Made by a program: the position numbers and the translations under genes. Below the pieces are notes generated by a model that saw only the letters and a program-made list of their open reading frames with translations, was not told where the DNA came from and did no database searches. Below, one piece after another: positions 43,699 to 56,228 of a stretch of 64,000 bases of DNA. The first letter of the stretch is position 1. The number at the start of each line of letters is the position of its first letter. Origin of the DNA: Lithobates sylvaticus (lineage: Eukaryota > Chordata > Amphibia > Anura > Ranidae); assembly GCA_028564925.1 (NCBI GenBank), contig CM053028.1:437883071-437947070 (forward strand), read 5' to 3'.

Positions 43699-44217
43699 TT
43701 AGGCAACATCACCTGAGTAGTTTTTTTACTGTGAGCAAGAATGGCATACCGAAGGCCCAGATACAAGTCGCATGCAAAGTGTGTCTAGGCCTTTGCTAGC
43801 AGCTGATTTATGTAAGCTGAACTTCAGTCAAAAGCAATATTTTTTTTGTACAACAAAAACAAGTTATCTCCTCTGAAATGTGCCCTACATTTGTCTGCTG
43901 CTGCATTCTTGCATTCATTTTAAATAATGCACAGCTTTAAAAAAAAAAAAATTGGGGAGTGCCAAATGAGCGACCTCCTCTTATATCTGTACTACCCCAG
44001 GTAGTCTATACCAACAGGGAAGTGTAGCCTAAATATACATAAAAGTTATAGCAAATGCTGCAGCAGCTAGAGATTGGGCATACTTTAATGGAAATTAATG
44101 GAAAAAAAATGTATTTTTACTGTGCAAATATACAAAAATCTTTTTTGGTCATACTTCAGTTTTAAAACAATTTTGATGTTTCCCCTGGAAATAACATAGC
44201 AACATTGATTTTGTGAC
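43034..44217. other. non-coding sequence with (AT)n tract
   Basis: Contains an (AT)n microsatellite at 43617-43694. Otherwise nothing recognised. Confidence 0.5.
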
Positions 44218-44220
44218 TTA

Positions 44221-44473
44221 GAGCCGGTTCACACTGAGGCAGCACGACTTGGAGCGCGACTGCCTCAGGCGACCGGCATCCGACTTCAGCCGTGGCTTGC
44301 AAAATTACTTCTGTATAGAAGTCAATGCAAGTCACCTAAAGTCGCCCCCAAAGTAGTACAAGAACTTTTTTCTAAGTCGGAGCGACTATTAGAACGGTTC
44401 TATACTACAGAACGGGACGCGACTTGTCAGGTGGCTTAGTTGCCTGACGAGTCGCCCCGGTGTGAACCGGCTC
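44221..44473. mobile_element. Harbinger-like MITE, 253 bp
   Basis: Perfect 14-bp ends GAGCCGGTTCACAC / GTGTGAACCGGCTC with TTA on both sides (44218-44220, 44474-44476). Confidence 0.85.
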
Positions 44474-44864
44474 TTACTCTAGCCATAAAGAACATTTCTG
44501 TCACATTCTAATTGTTTCCTGTATTTCACATATGTCCATTTTGCACTAGAATTCCTCATTTTGCTGCCAGTTCCATTAGGGTAAACAATTACTTATAAAC
44601 CCATATTCTGACAAACATTTGAAATAATATTTTGTATAAAAGGGGATGTACACATTTATATTTTTATAAAATTATATTATTTTTGCTCATAGAAACTGTA
44701 ATAGAAAGGAGTATTCTGTAAAATTAGGTTAAATAATAGCAATTACTGCTATTCATACACAGTCCTTCATCTTTAGTGTAAAATCGGAGCTCAGTTTGGC
44801 ATGTCAGTCTATTGTCATATAAAATTTGCCTGTGGTTGAGATGTGAGAGTAAACGCAAATATTG

Positions 44865-44945
44865 AAACTAGAACTAAAGGCAAAACTTTTTTTTTTGCTT
44901 TTCATTTTGGATAGAGTAAGGGAGGATATATATAACCTCTGTCAG

Positions 44946-44978
<33 letters not shown>

Positions 44979-45180
44979 CTTTTCTTTTTTTTTTTTTTTT
45001 TGGGCATCTATGTTCTTATTCGGAAAACGTTCTTTCACTTCCTGTCCCATAGCCAAAACAGGAAGTGAGGGGATTCCTGGTTATCCCCACGGTCACCAGA
45101 ACTTATGTCCCTATTGAAAGATTTGCCATCTATTCCTGTTCTGATGACTACCAACATTTGTTATAGTCAGGACAAATAGA
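44865..45180. repeat. MITE-like fragment with poly-T
   Basis: Includes a T-rich run (44949-45001) and the pair cacttcctgt / acaggaagtg. It resembles the repeat at 55300. Frames across it are homopolymer artefacts. Confidence 0.45.
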
Positions 45181-45200
45181 GAGGGCAAACCTCTCTCTAA

Positions 45201-45611
45201 GGCCTGTTTCACAAGGGCTTCAGCTTGCATAAGAGCAGCGTGAACTGAAAGCTATGACAAAGCATTTGCAGAACTTTCAGCAAGCTTTGTTAAAGCTTTT
45301 AAAGTACCATTCAGCTTTAGTTTGTAAATGCTGAACACAGATCCTAATGGGATTGTTGATTGCAACTTAAGGCAAGCTGCTAACAGGCTTCAACAGGCTT
45401 TCAACAAGCTTCAAGACGTACTAAAGCCTGCTAGCAGCTTGTTTGCAGTGGCAATCAGCACTCTCATTAGAATCTATGTTTAGCATTTAGAAACTGGAAT
45501 TGAATTGTACTTTAAGCTTCAACAAAGCTTGCTGAAAGCTCTGCAAATGCTTTGTCAAAGTTTGTTGTTCACACTCCTCTTATACAAGCTAAAGCTCATG
45601 TAAAACTGGCC
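45201..45611. mobile_element. palindromic Harbinger-like MITE
   Basis: Ends GGCCTGTTTCACAAGGGCTT and an inverse finishing AAAACTGGCC. Nearly the whole element folds back (arms about 200 bp, for example gcatttgcagaactttcagc / gctgaaagctctgcaaatgc). Flanks are TAA and TTA. Confidence 0.7.
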
Positions 45612-45992
45612 TTACGGGGCACAGACAGCATTAAAAACCTGACATGTAAGAGGTTCTATGCTTATGAGCATTTTGAGGAAAAGGTATTTTTATATTTGTG
45701 ATCAGTTTAACATTTTGTTTGCACCTTTTAATCAAATATTGCACCTTATATGACATTGTCTTGTTACTTCATTAAAAAATATTGAAATATAAAACCTGAC
45801 AGGTGTTGTAATCCAAAGCTAAAAAAAACAAATAAGTACAGTACTCCATTTTAATTAAGATGCAGCATGTTTTAAAAAAATGTGAGCTATTAAAATCATT
45901 AACCATAACTAAATAACACCTTTGCCAACTTTTATTCAAATGGAAGAGACGATAATTTGCAGTCTCGTGCCCGACACCATTATGTTCCATTA

Positions 45993-46401
45993 TGCCTTGT
46001 ACACACGGTCGGAAATTCCGACCACAAAATCAGTCGGATTTTTTCCGACGGATTTTGTCCGAAACTGGTGTTGCACACACACGGTCGGACAAAGTTGTCG
46101 GAAAATCCGATCGCTCGGAACGTGGTGACGTTCGCTGCATACAACGGAACTATGTAGAGGCCAGTAGCCAATAGCTTTGGTCTCGTAATTTGATCTGAGC
46201 ATGCGTGGCACTTTGTCCGTCTGAATTCTCTTCAAACGATCAGATTTTTTGTCGGAAAATTTTAGATCCTGCTCTCCAATTTTTTTCCGTCGGAATTTCC
46301 GACGGAAAAAGTCAGATAGAGCCCACACACGATCAGATTTTCCGACAACATAATCCCATTGGACCTTTTCCGTCTAAATTTCCGACCATGTGTACAGGGC
46401 A
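45993..46401. mobile_element. Harbinger-like MITE (ACACACGGTCGGA family), intact
   Basis: TGCCTTGTACACACGGTCGG and CCATGTGTACAGGGCA ends, TTA on both sides (45990-45992, 46402-46404). Related truncated copies are at 7031 and 46752. Confidence 0.85.
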
Positions 46402-46751
46402 TTACTGTCTCCCTGCATTATATTATGCTTATGGGGAGCTCAGCTAAAGCAGGAAGTGGAAGCTCCCATTGCTCTCTAGGATAAAACATTTTTTCGATGT
46501 TCAAGAGCAGCTCAAATAAAATGATAAAGAAGGGTGGCTTTGGCCACCTTTAGCCAACATTAAAGTGAAACTCCCATTTTATACAGTAATAAATATGGGG
46601 TTCTTTTACTTTTTAACTGATAAGTGTTGCTGCATGCATAAAATAACCTGTGCTGGGAGCATTTAGAAGAATCAGACCCTTGCTCTCTCAAACAAAGCAG
46701 CGGCCCGGCTCTGCAGCGGTCCAACACCATCTCCCCATCCCACCCTGTGCA

Positions 46752-47132
46752 CGATTTTTTCAACGGATTTTGTCTGAAACTGGTGTTGCATACACACGGT
46801 CGGACAAAGTTGTCTGAAAATCCGATCATTCTGAACGTGGTGACGTTCGTTGCGTACGTCAGAACTACGTAGAGGCTAGTAGCCAATAGCTTTGGTCTCA
46901 TAATTTGATCTGAGCATACGTGGCACTTTGTCCGTCGGAATTCTCTACACACGATCTGAAAAAGTCAGATCGGATTTTGTTGTCGGAAAATTTGAGAGCA
47001 GGATCTCAAATTTTTTCCATCGGAAATTCCGACGGAAAAAGTCAGATGGAGCCCACACACGGGCGGATTTTCCGACAACATGGTCCGATCTGACATTTTC
47101 CGTCGGAATTTCTGACCGTGTGTACGGGGGCT
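46752..47132. mobile_element. Harbinger-like MITE (same family), truncated
   Basis: Matches the 45993 copy over most of its length but lacks the left end. The right end GTGTGTACGGGGGC is present. Confidence 0.75.
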
Positions 47133-47878
47133 AAGACAGTCAATGCTGTTTCATTTTACCTTAGTTACATCTAGAACTCAGCTTGAGTATTTTGAGGAGG
47201 AAACACTGAACATACGTAAACCGTTCTTTTACTTTTGTACCCAAGGTGCTGAAAAATGCATGGGTTTAATGCCTATTATTTGAAGTGATTTCCACTCTTT
47301 TAGATCGGTGGTGGACAGATGCTGCAGATGTTCTCATTTTAGTACATCATTTAAGAGTCTTTTTATCGAGTGTTCAGAAGATAAAAAACAAGAAAAGAAA
47401 GAGTTGTTATACATTTTTGTTTTTAAGGCAATGCCAATTTGACCATAATTTTAGAAGGTCGTCTTTTAGAGAAAGTCATCTTATTTTTTAAGATAAAGGC
47501 CACCACCTTCCAAAGCCTTATATCACACGTGTACTAATGTGCTATCTGGTCAATCCTTCATCTACTTGGATCCTGTACCAAAATCCAATTTGTATTTGTT
47601 TGGTTTACCTCAGTGTGGTTCATCACATTGACTACATTTCATGGCATGTCCTATTGCTCATCTCCCTTTTTATGTCCCCAACATGCTTACTGAGATCATT
47701 GACATGTAACTCCCTCTGCTATGCCCAGTGAACAGTTGACAGCCTTGAAGCATCCAATCCCTCCTATTAAATACTACTGGAATTCCATAGTAGTAGATAA
47801 CGTGGTTCCTCTTATCCGTGTGCGTTCTTTTGCAGTTACACAGGTAGATTTTTGTTCCTCTAAAACACTGTATTAACT

Positions 47879-47948
<70 letters not shown>

Positions 47949-48013
47949 TGCTCTCTGCCTCCTCCAAAATTGCTTTTTTTTTTTTTTTTTTTTGCTGCTG
48001 TGATCTGACTTCC
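47133..48013. other. intergenic sequence with (TA)n tract
   Basis: (TA)n microsatellite at 47881-47945 and a poly-T run near 47976. No coding signature. Confidence 0.55.
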
Positions 48014-48021
48014 TGTTAGAG

Positions 48022-48295
48022 CAGGGGTCTCCAAACTCTCTAAGCAAGGGGCCAGTTTACTGTCCTCCAGTCTTTAGTGGGGCCAAACTGTGGCTAGTGG
48101 AAGTAGAAAATTCCCTGGCATCAGTGCCCCATCATTGATTTTAATCATTGGGAAGAACAGTATCTCATTGATGGTGTCAGTAGGAAGAGTGGTGCCCTAT
48201 GATTGGTGTCAGTTGGTGGAATTGTGCCCAAAGGGCTGAATAAAGGCAAGCAAAAGGACACATCTGGCCCCTGGTCCACAGTTTGAAGACCATTG
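48022..48295. mobile_element. hAT-like MITE with perfect 8-bp duplication
   Basis: Ends CAGGGGTCTCCAAACT and AGTTTGAAGACCATTG. TGTTAGAG flanks both sides (48014-48021 and 48296-48303), a perfect hAT-type duplication. Confidence 0.9.
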
Positions 48296-48303
48296 TGTTA
48301 GAG

Positions 48304-49338
48304 GATAGCTACATTCATTTTCCGTAGTCCTACTGTATATAGGAATGTAGCCATCTCAGGACTATGGACTTTGGGATTTGTAGTGTGCATAGAACAGTGC
48401 ACATAACCACAACTATTGTGCACTACATGTTCCAAACAAATGGAAGTGAGGGGGAAAACGCAGTAAAAAAAGGATTTTACGAAAAATAGATAATGTAGTG
48501 GCTGTGTATGGATTATTTTTAGAAAATAAGTGCATTGTTTTGTGTAAAATTGTATTCATTATAATGTGCCTTCAAGCACAGGTCTGTTGAGAACAAAGGA
48601 ATATCGAGATTTATATTACAGCATTTCTTTGTGTTGAAAACTACAGGAAAAGTGTGTGTATGTACAAGTATAACCCTCATTTGGTGTTTTACCTAATCGG
48701 GAAGAAGAATTTCTCATGCCTATAGAAAACGCAGAGGGTTGTTTTGTATGCATGGTGTCTATTATGTACACAATATATTCTATACTGTAAAAGATTTCTG
48801 CATCATTAAAGGGAACAGAGTGATAACTGCCGATGTATAAACATCCATGGATCGTCTTCCATATTCTGTTATCGGAAATCAGGTGATTGCCCTTTCTGAC
48901 TGTTAGCACAATATACAGAACTCTGAAAGATATTAGGATGGATGTGGTACCCGGTAAGGAGATTGCCACACTACAGAATTACGAGGCACATCTGCGTGTC
49001 TTTATATTACTGTACAATGACGTGATGGTTGAAAATTGACACTTTATTTCTTTGGGTAGATTTGAATGGTTTGTATTGTATTTCTGATATTTTACTGCAA
49101 ATGTATCATGACTGTTTTACCATTGTTATTGATATTTGATCTTAATAAAGAGATGTCCACAAGCTGAAGAGATAATTTTCTTTTTGTCTGCCTATCCATG
49201 GCAGCATACAAATGAGGGTAACGATTACCATATATACTGCCATGTAGGCACTAGGAAAAAGTGTGTTCTCTGCAGTAACCAATCAAGTTTCAACTGTCCC
49301 TTCTCTAGTTGCTATGAGTAACTTTATGACAGGTTGAC
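48304..49338. other. intergenic sequence, nothing recognised
   Basis: No repeat ends or family signatures. A 117-codon minus frame (48616-48969) has no recognisable domain. Confidence 0.45.
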
Positions 49339-50004
49339 TTAAAGTGGTTGTAAACCCTTACATATACCCAGTGAAGGGACTATCCTCAGGTGATGCATAG
49401 AGAGTAAATAAATCATTCTACATACATTGTACCTGTCTATCTGCAGTCTTTTCTTCTTTACATCTGTTCAAAGTGCTGAACTGATAAGCTTGTCTGAGAG
49501 TTCAAAAAAAAGGGGGAAAGAGAGCTGAAGTTACACTCTGCAGAGCTCAGTGAGGAGAGCTCTGAGAGCTGATTGGAAGGAAGAGACACACCCCCTCCAC
49601 ACAGCACACAGGGACAGAGCTGAGCTGGGCAATCTGCTGGAGATCCCTCCAGTCACTATTTTCCTCTTAGTGTCAGGGAAACTTGTCAGTAGTGGCTCAT
49701 GCTGATAGCAGATGAATAAAGTGGCAGACAGAAAAGACACTTAGTGCTTTTAGCCTCGTGCCTATGGCGCAATAGCCGAACGATGGCTATAGGGCAGTCG
49801 GCCAGTTCTGAAAGGGCATCATATCACGTTCTCCCGTGATTGTGCCTGCTTCGGCGTGAGGGCGGAGCTGTGTCCAATCAGAGCTTATCACAATGTAAAC
49901 ACAAGCCGGTTATTGCCATTCCTTTCCTCACGCTGACAGCAGGAAGAGGAGAGCCGGTAACCAGCTTCTGTGAAAAGGATATCTACACTGATAATCAGGA
50001 TACT

Positions 50005-50230
50005 GATTATCAGTGTCCTGATTATCAGTGCAGCCACAATAGTGCCTATCAGTGGCAATCAGTGCTGCCAATCAGTGCCCATTAGTGTAATCTATTAGTG
50101 CCCATCAGTGCCACATATCAGTGCTGCCTATCAGTGCCGCCTATCAGTGCAGATTCATCAGTGCCCACTAGTGCCACCTCATCAGTGCAGCCTATCAGTG
50201 CCCATCAGTGCAGCCTCATTGGCGCACATC
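50005..50230. repeat. CAGTGCC minisatellite in MITE B
   Basis: Tandem array on the unit CATCAGTGCC with variants, as at 31325, 40830 and 61290. Confidence 0.85.
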
Positions 50231-50808
50231 AGTGAAGGAGAAAAATTACCTGTCTGCTAAATTTTATAACAAACTATGAAAAACGTTTTTTTTTTTTGTT
50301 CAAAATTTTTGTTTATTTAGCAAAAAATAAAAAACCCCAGTGTTGCTTAACCACTTCAGCCCCGGACCAATTGTCAGCTTAAGGACCAGAGGTCTTTTTT
50401 CAATTTCGCACTGCACTACTTTAACTGGTAATTGTGCGGTCATGCAATTTTGTAACGAAACGAAATTTGCGTCCTTTTCTTCCCACAAATAGAGCTTTCT
50501 TTTGATGGTATTTGATTGCCTCTGTGATTTTTATTTTTTTGCGATATAAACGGAAAAAGAGCGAAAATTTTGAAAAAAAAAGAGATTTTCTACTTTTTGT
50601 TATAAAAAAAATCTAATAAACTCAATTTTAGTCAAACATTTGGGCCAAAATGTATTCAGCCACATGTCTTTAGTAAAAAAAATGCCAATAAGCGTATATT
50701 TATTGGTTTGCGCAAAAGTTATAGCGTCTACAAACTAGAGTACATTTTCTGGAATTTACACCGCTTTTAATTTATGACTGCCTATTTCATTTCTTGAGGT
50801 GCTAAAAT

Positions 50809-51890
50809 GGCAGAGAAGTACAAAACCCCCCCAAATGACCCCATTTTGGAAAGTAGACACCCCAAGCTATTTGCTGAGAGGCATGTTGAGCCCATTGAAT
50901 ATTTTTTTTTTTAGTCCCAAGTGATTGAATAAAGACAAAAATAAAAAATAATTTTTTTTTTTCTTCAAAAAGTTGTCACTAAATTATATATTGCTCACAC
51001 ATGCCATAGTTATATGTGGAATTGCACCCCAAAATACATTTTGCTGCTTCTCCTGAGTATGGGGATACCACATGTGTGGGACTTTTTGGGAGCCTAGCCG
51101 CGTACGGGGCCCCGAAACCCAAGCACCGCCTTCAGGATTTCTAAGGGTGCAAATTTTTGATTTCACTCCTCACTACCTATCACAGTTTCGAAGGCCATAA
51201 AATGCCAAAATAGCACAAAACCCCCCCAAATGACCCCATTTTGGAAAGTAGACACCCCAAGCTATTTGTTGAGAGGCATGGTGAGTATTTTACAGCTCTC
51301 ATTTGTTTTTGAAAATGAAGAAAGTAAAGAAAAAAATTTTTTTTTTTTTCTTTTTTCAATTTTCAAAACTTTGTGACAAAAAGCGACTTCTGCAAAATAC
51401 TCACAATACCTCTCAGCAAATAGCTTGGGGTGTCTACTTTCCAAAATGGGGTCATTTTGGGGGTTTTATGCCATCTGGGCATTCCATGGCCTCCGAAACT
51501 GTGATTGGCAGTGAGAAGTGAAATAAAAAAATTACTCCCTTAGAAAGCCTGAAGGCGGTGCTTGGTTTTTGGGGTTCCGTACGCAGCTAGGCTCCCAAAA
51601 AGTCCCACACATGTGGTATCCCCGTACTCAGGAGAAGCAACAGAATGTATTTTGGGGTGTATTTCCACATATGCCCATGACATGTTTGAGCAATATATCA
51701 TTTAGTGACAACTTTTTGTAAAAAAAATATATATATTTTTTTTTTTCATTATTCAATCTCTTGGGACAAAAAAAAAAAATATTTAATGGGCTCAACATTG
51801 CTCTCAGCAAATAGCTTGGGGTGTCTACTTTCCAAAATGGGGTCATTTGGGGGGGGTTTGAACTGTCCTGGCATTTTATGCACAACATTT
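50809..51890. repeat. 1.08-kb palindrome inside element C
   Basis: Arms about 50809-51330 and 51360-51890. Matching blocks such as tagacaccccaagctatttg / caaatagcttggggtgtcta occur twice per arm, and gggagcctagc / gctaggctccc once. Confidence 0.85.
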
Positions 51891-53698
51891 AGAAGCCTAT
51901 GTCACACGTCACCCACTCTTCTAACCACTTGAAGACAAAGCCCTTTCTGACACTTTTTGTTTACATGAAAACATATTTTTTTTTTTGCAAGAAAATTACG
52001 TTGAACCCCCAAACACTATATATATTGTTAAAGCAAAGGCCCTACAGATTAAAATGGTGGGTGTTGCATTTTTTTTTTCCACACAGTATTTGCGCAGCGA
52101 TTTTTCAAACGCATTTTTTGTGGAAAAAATACACTTTTTTTTATTTTAATGCACTAAAACACACTATATTGCTCAAATTTTTGATGAAATAAAAAATATG
52201 ATCTTAGGCCGAGTACATGGATACCAAACACGACATGCTTTAAAATTGCGCACAAACACGCAGTGGCGACAAACTACATACATTTTTAAAAGCCTTTAAA
52301 AGCCTTTACATGATACCACATTAGATTCACGGAGGAGGTCTACTGCTAAAATTACTGCCCTCGATCTGACCTTCGCGGTGATACCTCACATGCATGCTGC
52401 AATTGCTGTTTACATATGACGCCAGACCAACGCTTGTGTACGCCTTTGCGCAAGAGAAGGGGGGGGGGCAGGGGTGCTTTTTTTTTTTTTTTTTTTAGTT
52501 TTTTTTTTTATTTATTTAGCTTTTTTATTCTATTTTTAAACTGTTCCTTCCATTTTTTTTCTTTGTTATGATTTTTATTGTTATCTCAGGGAATGTAAAT
52601 ATCCCCTATGATAGCAATAGGCAGTGACAGGTACTCTTTTTTTGAAAAAATTGGGGTCTATTAGACCCTAGATCTTTCCTCTGCCCTCAAAGCATCTGAC
52701 CACACCAAGATTGGTGTGATAAAATGCTTTCCCAATTTCCCAATGGCGCGGTTTATATCCGGGAGGGGGGACATTCCCTCCTACTGCTTGTAAAAGCAGT
52801 CTAGAGGCTAATTACCCGCTAGAATTGCTTTTACATGAAAGCCGATCACTGGCTGAAAAGAATGATACCAAGATGATACCTAAACCTGCAGGCATCATTC
52901 TGGTATAACCATTCAAAGTCCAGCAACATACTGGACATATATTGTAATCTTTTTCCGCGCTGCAACTGAATGGCGCACCTGAAAACAAAAAAAATGCTTA
53001 ACACTAAAACACAGTAAACAAAATTACATACCTGAAAAGCAAGCATGATAAAACATGATAAAACATAATAAAACATTGCAGAATAGAATGGAGTAAAAAA
53101 AGAGCAACAATAGAGAGAGAGAGAGAACAATAAAACGACAACTATTTTTGTTTTTTTTATTTTTTTGAGATTCACAGGTAAAAAAGCTCCTGACTGTTAG
53201 CGACTGAATCAAAACGCTACCACAAAAAAAATGTTAGCGATCGCAGGGATCAGGCCTGACTCTGCGAACGCTGCAGTTATGTGTGCTTAGTGTTTTGTAA
53301 GTGACAGTGATCGATCGATACTGCACTTGGGTGGGCTGGGCTGGGCGGAGGGGGAAAACGCAGGTGCTAGCAGGTATCTGGGCTGATCCCGCTAACAATG
53401 CGTTTTTTTGGAACCCTAAACTGCTGGGACGCTAGTATAGATCTGATCAGATCAGATATTGATCTGTTCAGATACTATACCACTAAGGGAGGTGTATGCT
53501 TTGCGCGTGGGTGTTTGCGGTACTGGCACTAACCTGGGGCGACGCAGACCTTATTTGACCCTAAAACCTAATTGATATCACCCGCCGGGCGATCAGGGGG
53601 TTAAACCGTTATTGGGTAATAAATGGCGGGTGCCCTGACAGTATAAAAAAACAAGCTAACTAACCAGCGTCACCCGTAACAGTAATACAAAAAAAAAC

Positions 53699-54508
53699 TG
53701 GTTACCTAGCGACACTAATGCAGGGATCAGAAAAACGATCGCTTAGTGACACTGGCAAAAGGGGGTGAAAGGGTTAACTAGGGGCAATCAGGGGGTTAAA
53801 CCTTTATTAGGTAATATATGGGGGTACCTGACGCTATATAAAAACCTGACGGGGGAACCTAAATAACGAAATAACTAACTGGCTAACCAGCGTCACCAGT
53901 GACAGTTATACGGTGATTACTGGTGAAAGGGTTAACTCTAGGGGCAATCAGGGGGTTAAAACCTTTATTTAGGTTGTAATATGGGGGTACCTGACCTATA
54001 AAACTATTTATGAACCTATATAAAACATGGCGGTTAAAATAAAAAAAAAATGGTTACCTAGCGACACTAATGCAGCGATCAGAAAAACGATCGCTTAGTG
54101 ACACTGGCAAAAGGGGGTGAAAGGGTTAACTAGGGGCAATCAGGGGTTAAACCTTTATTAGGTAATATATGGGGGTACCTGACGCTATATAAAAACCTGA
54201 CGGGGAACCTAAATAACGAAATAACTAACTGGCTAACCAGCGTCACCAGTGACAGTTATACGGTGATTACTGGTGAAAGGGTTAACTCTAGGGGCAATCA
54301 GGGGGTTAAAACCTTTATTTAGGTTGTAATATGGGGGTACCTGACCTATAAAACTATTTATGAACCTATATAAAACATGGCGGTTAAAATAAAAAAAAAA
54401 TGGTTACCTAGCGACACAATGCAGCGATCAGAAAAACGATCGCTTAGTGACACTGGCAAAAGGGGGTGAAGGGGTTAACTAGGGGCAATCAGGGGTTAAA
54501 CCTTTATT
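53699..54508. repeat. 350-bp tandem repeat, about 2.3 units
   Basis: Units start tggttacctagcgacac at 53699, 54051 and 54401 (spacing 352 and 350). The third is cut near 54508. A more diverged unit may precede the first. Confidence 0.85.
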
Positions 54509-55296
54509 AGGGGGGGGTAGGGGGCTACCTAGGACCTAAAACTAACTGCCCTGACAGTTATTACAGTCACACTGACACTAAATGCAGTGATCAGTAAATA
54601 AATGATCACTGCAATTAGTGACACTGTGACTGGGGGGGGAGGGGGTGATCTGGGGGGTGATCAGGGGGTGACAGGGGGGTGTTTTGTGTGCCTAACTGTA
54701 CTGGTGTCAGTGTACTGTTGTGCACTAACCTTAACATGTTCGCCGCTCGGCGTCTCCGGTCACATAGACCGGCGCACCGAGCGTGACATCACTTCCGCCT
54801 TCCTGTCTATACAATAGACAGGAAGGGGAAGCTTTTCATTCGCCAGGAGCGATCGCGAGGGGGTGGCCAGAAACCACTGGCCGTCCCCTCGTCCCGGATC
54901 GCTCCTGAAGCGATGCCGACCGTCCCCGCCGGCGGAGGGGGGTCCGATCGGACCCCCCAACCGCCTAAAGAATGGCACGTACAGGTACGTGGTTCTGCCT
55001 GTACGTGCCATTCTGCCGACGTATATCTACATGGGGCGGTCGGCAAGTGGTTAAATACCACGAAAAGAAAGCTGTGTGTATTTTGTGTGAAATAAAAATC
55101 AAAAATTTAATATGGGTACAGTGCAACATGACCGATCAATTGTCATTCAAAGCGCGATGGCGCTGAAAGCTGAAAATTTACCTGGGCAGAAAAGGGGGTA
55201 AAAGTGTCCAGTAAGTGGTTAAGTGAGACAAGTACACTCTATAGAAGGATAGGCTTTGTGCTATGTGTTATTTCATGTCGGAGGTTTATAACCACT

Positions 55297-55720
55297 TTAA
55301 AGTAAACCGCCAGCCAAAACTTTTTACATACAGTTTTACAAAAAGTAGTTAAGGATTAGGACCTCTGTCAGGTTTTAAATACTGCCTGAGGCACCACTGG
55401 GGAAATTTGACCCTCACTTCCTGTTCCGTTCTGTTCAATGTCACCTGAACAGGAAGTGAGAGAACTTCTCAAATTAGAAAACAGATAGCAATAATAAGCT
55501 AACAGGAGTTCTAACCTTCCCCAACTCTGCTCAAAAAAGTGTTTGTTTTATTGCTGTCTGTGAATATCTAAGATTTTGCCTCACACAGGTTGTCATTGAG
55601 ACAAGAATGATGGGTAATTTCCCAAACAGGGCCACAGAAATTGGTAAAAATTAAAAGGTTCTATCCCTTTCCCACTCTACCTAAGACAGACATTAAAAAT
55701 AGCTGGAGATCAACTTAAAG
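55297..55720. repeat. TTAA-type MITE-like repeat
   Basis: Begins TTAAAGTAAACCGCCAGCC and contains cacttcctgttc / gaacaggaagtg. It resembles 44865-45180. The right end is unclear; a second TTAAAGTGGTATTAAAG end is at about 55721. Confidence 0.45.
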
Positions 55721-56228
55721 TGGTATTAAAGTTTGCTGTAAAAGAAAAAAAGAAAAAGAAACGGTCCCCTGCATGTTAATGTCATAACGTGCTAACATGC
55801 GCCATTATGACACTCTTACCTGTGAAACGGATCCCTCCAGAGGCACACTGTCACTTCTGCCAGGGCTTCCATCCTCACCCAGTCTTCGAAAATAGTTATA
55901 CCCCATCAGTGTGCTTATGCACTTTCTTTGTGCAGTCAGTAGGGGGGTTTGTTTTGACTAAGCTGTTCTTCTCCTGTAATGGAGGTCAGGGACCTGGCTT
56001 GATTAATTTTCATGATTTTAAAGAACAAAAATGCAGATTTGTCATATGGAAAAGTACATTTCTACATTTAATATCACTTCACATACATGACATTATAATC
56101 CGGCGTTAAAAATGAGTTGCCAACGATTGGAACCACCTTAGGGAGTATACATGAGGAATCTGCCTTTTATAAACCTCAGACATATAGGGTTTGGTGCTCT
56201 CTTTGCTATTGATGTGTTTGGTGTCATC
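55721..56228. other. repeat-like sequence, unassigned
   Basis: Begins with the TTAAAGTGGTATTAAAG end. No partner end and no coding signature found. Confidence 0.35.

Larger units (their letters stand above)
50347..55054. mobile_element. TTAA element C, 4.7 kb, inserted in B
   Basis: TTAA at 50347-50350 and 55051-55054. Ends CCACTTCAGCCCCGG and GGTCGGCAAGTGG. The flanks join into the B-family sequence (cagtgttgc + TTAA + ataccacgaaaagaaagc), confirming the insertion. It has no long open frame, so it is a large non-autonomous element. It contains a 1-kb palindrome (50809-51890) and tandem 350-bp units (53699-54508). Confidence 0.85.
49741..55222. mobile_element. TTAA MITE B, inserted in A
   Basis: Left TTAG-TGCTTTTAGCCTCG (a diverged TTAA-CCACTT end), right CCAGTAAGTGG-TTAA (55219-55222). 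It carries a CAGTGCC array (about 50005-50230) and the block with gtcattcaaagcgcgatggc near 55140 shared with the 31018 element. It was split by element C at 50347. Confidence 0.75.
49339..55300. mobile_element. TTAA MITE A (outermost of three nested)
   Basis: TTAA-AGTGGTTGTAAACC at 49339 pairs with GGTTTATAACCACT-TTAA ending at 55300. Its own sequence is 49343-49740 and about 55223-55296; the rest is inserted. TTAA at both ends. Confidence 0.8.

Noticed and set aside
44862-45068. Phe-rich and Lys-rich frames on opposite strands
   Set aside because: Products of a poly-T run.
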